Positions 6,534-8,104 of a DNA stretch of 8,104 bases are shown one piece after another (the first letter of the stretch is position 1; every line of letters begins with the position of its first letter). The notes beneath the pieces were generated by a model. That model was not told the origin of the DNA, did no database searches, and saw only the letters and a list, made by a program, of their open reading frames with translations. The DNA comes from JBPCRW01 sp050996405 (lineage in GTDB: Bacteria; Acidobacteriota; Blastocatellia; Pyrinomonadales; Pyrinomonadaceae): positions 1 through 8,104 of the forward strand of contig JBPCRW010000043.1 in assembly GCA_050996405.1 (NCBI GenBank), given 5' to 3'. The translations under genes and the position numbers were made by a program.

Positions 6534-6583
6534 GCAAAACTGAAAATGCAAAGTGCAAAATTAGAAATCAGATTTTTAGTTTT
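6534..6583. repeat. 7-base periodic repeat with inverted arms in the hisB-hisH gap
   Basis: The gap begins GCAAAAC (6534), TGAAAAT (6541), GCAAAGT (6548), GCAAAAT (6555), TAGAAAT (6562), in uninterrupted 7-base steps. AAAACTGAAAAT (6536-6547) can pair with ATTTTTAGTTTT (6572-6583) over 12 positions, one of them G-U. The hairpin is AT-rich and ends 6 bases before the hisH ATG. Confidence 0.75.
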
Positions 6584-6589
6584 TATTCT

Positions 6590-7174
6590 ATGAAAGTTGC
6601 GATTGTGAAATACAACGCCGGAAACGTCGAATCGGTAAAAAACGCGCTCGTTCGTTTGAATGTCGAACCGATTTTAACCGACGATGCGGAAACGCTGGAA
6701 TCAGCCGATAAAATAATTTTTCCGGGCGTTGGCGAAGCGTCGAGCGCGATGAAATATCTACGCGAAAAAAATCTGGATACAGCGATTAAAAATCTCGTTC
6801 AGCCGGTTTTGGGAATTTGTCTCGGAATGCAATTACTGTGTGATTTTTCCGAAGAAAATGAAACAAAATGTCTGGAAATTTTACCGTATCGCGTCAGAAA
6901 ATTTGAATCCAAAACGCTGAAAATTCCGCAGACGGGTTGGAATAGTATCTTCGATTTAAAGTCAGATTTATTCAAAGCTATTGTGGAAAATTCATACGTT
7001 TATTTCGTGCATAGTTTCTACGTCGAAACGGGCGCGGAAACAATCGCAGCCTGCAATTATTCCACTAAGTTCAGCGCGGCAATCAAACATAAAAATTTTT
7101 ACGCCGTGCAGTTTCACGCGGAAAAATCGAGCGCGGTCGGCGAGAAGATTTTAGAGAATTTTTTAGGAATTTAG
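6590..7174 (+). CDS. hisH: Imidazole glycerol phosphate synthase, glutamine amidotransferase subunit (HisH)
   Basis: This class I glutaminase releases ammonia from glutamine and passes it to HisF, which makes imidazole glycerol phosphate and AICAR. The 194-residue length is usual (E. coli 196). The catalytic triad is visible: C77 in LGICLGMQLL, and H176 and E178 in VQFHAEKS. Other landmarks are FPGVGEASSAM (44-54) and YFVHSFYV (138-145). The common PHMGWN segment reads PQTGWN (113-118), a variation near the HisF interface. The ATG at 6590 is the family start; the frame stays open upstream to 6455 inside hisB, but that extension is translated from hisB and repeat DNA. No Shine-Dalgarno sequence is present. 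Its partner HisF begins at 8050, with hisA in between as in E. coli. Confidence 0.95.
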   Translation: MKVAIVKYNAGNVESVKNALVRLNVEPILTDDAETLESADKIIFPGVGEASSAMKYLREKNLDTAIKNLVQPVLGICLGMQLLCDFSEENETKCLEILPYRVRKFESKTLKIPQTGWNSIFDLKSDLFKAIVENSYVYFVHSFYVETGAETIAACNYSTKFSAAIKHKNFYAVQFHAEKSSAVGEKILENFLGI

Positions 7175-7192
7175 CCGCAGGATTTTTGGAAA

Positions 7193-7254
7193 GTAATAGC
7201 CATAAAAGACTCAACTTTTATTTTGTGATTTTTGTGACCTTTTGTGGCTATTGC
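7193..7254. repeat. Inverted repeat with 9-10 base periodicity in the hisH-hisA gap
   Basis: AATAGCCATAAAAG (7195-7208) pairs with CTTTTGTGGCTATT (7239-7252) over 14 positions, one G-U, and the stem can extend by two more pairs to 7193/7254. Inside and into the right arm are TTTTGTGAT (7221), TTTTGTGACC (7230) and TTTTGTGGCT (7240). The unit resembles the one in the hisD-hisC gap. This is the longest gap within the operon (98 bases); nothing else is recognised in it. Confidence 0.78.
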
Positions 7255-7272
7255 CGCTCTGGTAAAAACAAT

Positions 7273-7995
7273 ATGATTGAAATAATTCCCGCGATTGATT
7301 TGATTGACGGCAAATGCGTGCGGCTTATGCAAGGTGATTTCGCACGGAAAAAAATTTACAACGAAAATCCTTTGGAAGCGGCAAAAGAGTTTGAATCATT
7401 CGGATTAAAACGCCTGCACATTGTTGATTTGGACGGCGCGAAAACCGGCAAAATTTCAAATTTGAAAGTGCTGGAAACAATTGCGCGCAACACAAATCTG
7501 ACAATAGATTTCGGCGGCGGAATCAAAACCGATGAAGATATTCAAGCGGTTTTTGACGCGGGCGCAGGCGCGGCGAGCATTGGAAGCGTCGCCGTCAAAG
7601 ATGCGAAAAAAATTTTCGCGTGGATTGAAAAATACGGCGGCGAAAAAATTCTGCTCGGCGCGGACGTCAAAAACGAAAAACTGGCAATAAACGGCTGGCA
7701 GACGGAAACGGAAACAGAAATCATCCCGTTTTTAAAAGAGTATTTTGCGAAAGGCGTAAGGCAAACTTTCGTCACAGACATTTCAAAAGACGGACTTTTG
7801 CAAGGTTCTGCAACCGAGCTTTACGCGAAAATTCTGCGCGAAATTCCAAATTTAAAGTTAATCGCTTCGGGTGGAGTTTCGGGAATTGAAGATGTTTATG
7901 AACTGGAAAAAATCGGCTGCGCGGGCGTAATTGTCGGCAAGGCGATTTACGAAGGGAAAATAAAATTAGGCGAAACGATGAAGTATGAACGATGA
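7273..7995 (+). CDS. hisA: ProFAR isomerase, (beta-alpha)8 barrel (HisA)
   Basis: This enzyme converts the aminoaldose ProFAR into the aminoketose PRFAR by an Amadori rearrangement. The 240-residue barrel starts IIPAIDLIDGKCVRLMQGD with catalytic D8. It continues through LHIVDLDGAKTGK (48-60), FGGGIKTDEDI (80-90), the second catalytic aspartate D131 in LLGADVKN, TDISKDGLLQG (168-178), and the phosphate-binding IASGGVSG (197-204) and GVIVGKAIYEGK (218-229). The ATG at 7273 fits the family N-terminus; an in-frame ATG at 7186 would add 29 residues from the spacer inverted repeat. The C-terminal residues ETMKYER and the stop TGA are encoded within the left arm of a perfect 30-bp inverted repeat, so the tail may have been replaced by repeat sequence. 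Overall length remains normal. Confidence 0.96.
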   Translation: MIEIIPAIDLIDGKCVRLMQGDFARKKIYNENPLEAAKEFESFGLKRLHIVDLDGAKTGKISNLKVLETIARNTNLTIDFGGGIKTDEDIQAVFDAGAGAASIGSVAVKDAKKIFAWIEKYGGEKILLGADVKNEKLAINGWQTETETEIIPFLKEYFAKGVRQTFVTDISKDGLLQGSATELYAKILREIPNLKLIASGGVSGIEDVYELEKIGCAGVIVGKAIYEGKIKLGETMKYER

Positions 7996-8043
7996 ACGAT
8001 GAGTAAAAACAATTCATCGTTCATCGTTCATACTTCATCGTTT
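7973..8043. repeat. Perfect 30-bp inverted repeat spanning the hisA stop codon
   Basis: The left arm (7973-8002) and right arm (8014-8043) are exact reverse complements over 30 bases, separated by 11 bases (8003-8013, GTAAAAACAAT). The arms consist of 7-base units: GAAGTAT (7980), GAACGAT (7987), GAACGAT (7994). The hisA stop lies at 7993-7995 inside the left arm. The structure ends 6 bases before the hisF ATG. In the mRNA it would form a very stable hairpin between hisA and hisF; no long U-run follows the stem. Confidence 0.95.
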
Positions 8044-8049
8044 AAATAA

Positions 8050-8104
8050 ATGTTAGCCAAACGTATAATTCCGTGTCTTGATGTCAAAGACGGGCGCACG
8101 GTTA
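8050..8104 (+). CDS. hisF: Imidazole glycerol phosphate synthase, cyclase subunit (HisF), N-terminal part
   Basis: Only the first 18 codons are in the window: MLAKRIIPCLDVKDGRTV, which is the family's very conserved N-terminus and includes the catalytic aspartate D11. The HisF barrel uses ammonia from HisH to close the imidazole ring. The gene follows hisA by 54 bases, most of them in the inverted repeat. The start ATG at 8050 follows AT-rich DNA with no Shine-Dalgarno sequence. The rest, and any hisI/hisE, lie beyond the window end. Confidence 0.93.
   Translation, partial: MLAKRIIPCLDVKDGRTV

Noticed and set aside
6103..6558. 151-codon minus-strand ORF opposite the hisB dehydratase domain
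   Set aside because: It is also antisense to a strongly supported gene, with low-complexity composition expected of a shadow frame.
659..8043. CRISPR array or REP/transposon ends as the source of the spacer repeats
   Set aside because: Units are 7-10 bases with no constant-length unique spacers, words differ between gaps, there is no shared conserved terminus, and no cas or transposase gene is present in the window.

Overview
This window holds a nearly complete histidine-biosynthesis operon in the order hisG-hisD-hisC-hisB-hisH-hisA-hisF, all on the plus strand. Two unrelated genes on the same strand precede it. The host is not certain. The His proteins, as recalled from the families, look most like the Bacteroidota/enterobacterial type: long HisG with a C-terminal regulatory domain, bifunctional HisB, and the hisGDCBHAF order. 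None of the chosen starts has a recognisable Shine-Dalgarno sequence, and the best promoter candidate fits the Bacteroidota pattern TTTG-N19-TAnnTTTG. The periodic spacer repeats are also a style I associate with some Acidobacteriota. I would call it a Gram-negative bacterium of Bacteroidota or Acidobacteriota type, phylum unresolved.

Layout. Positions 1-644 are the C-terminal part of an SPFH/stomatin-family membrane protein. Positions 645-770 hold an inverted repeat built of 7-base units. Positions 771-1850 are mltG, an endolytic murein transglycosylase. Positions 1851-2059 form the control region of the his operon. It contains a candidate promoter, a 22-codon leader ORF (1902-1970) with six histidine codons, and complementary GC-rich segments that can be drawn as a classical pause/antiterminator/terminator attenuator. 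Positions 2060-7995 carry hisG, hisD, hisC, hisB, hisH and hisA, and 8050-8104 is the start of hisF.

Together the enzymes cover PRPP+ATP condensation (HisG), ProFAR isomerisation (HisA), the glutamine-dependent cyclase (HisH with HisF), dehydration and phosphate removal (HisB), transamination (HisC) and the final double oxidation (HisD). Only HisI/HisE is not seen and may lie downstream. All key catalytic residues I could locate are present.

The least ordinary features are (1) the His-rich leader ORF and attenuator, and (2) the spacers. Almost every intercistronic gap of the operon contains a different short-period repeat (7 bases in four gaps, about 9-10 in others), usually folded into a strong inverted repeat. 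The clearest is a perfect 30-bp inverted repeat whose left arm encodes the last residues and stop codon of hisA. A similar hairpin supplies the C-terminal tail of HisC. I see no mobile-element gene, CRISPR array, tRNA or rRNA.
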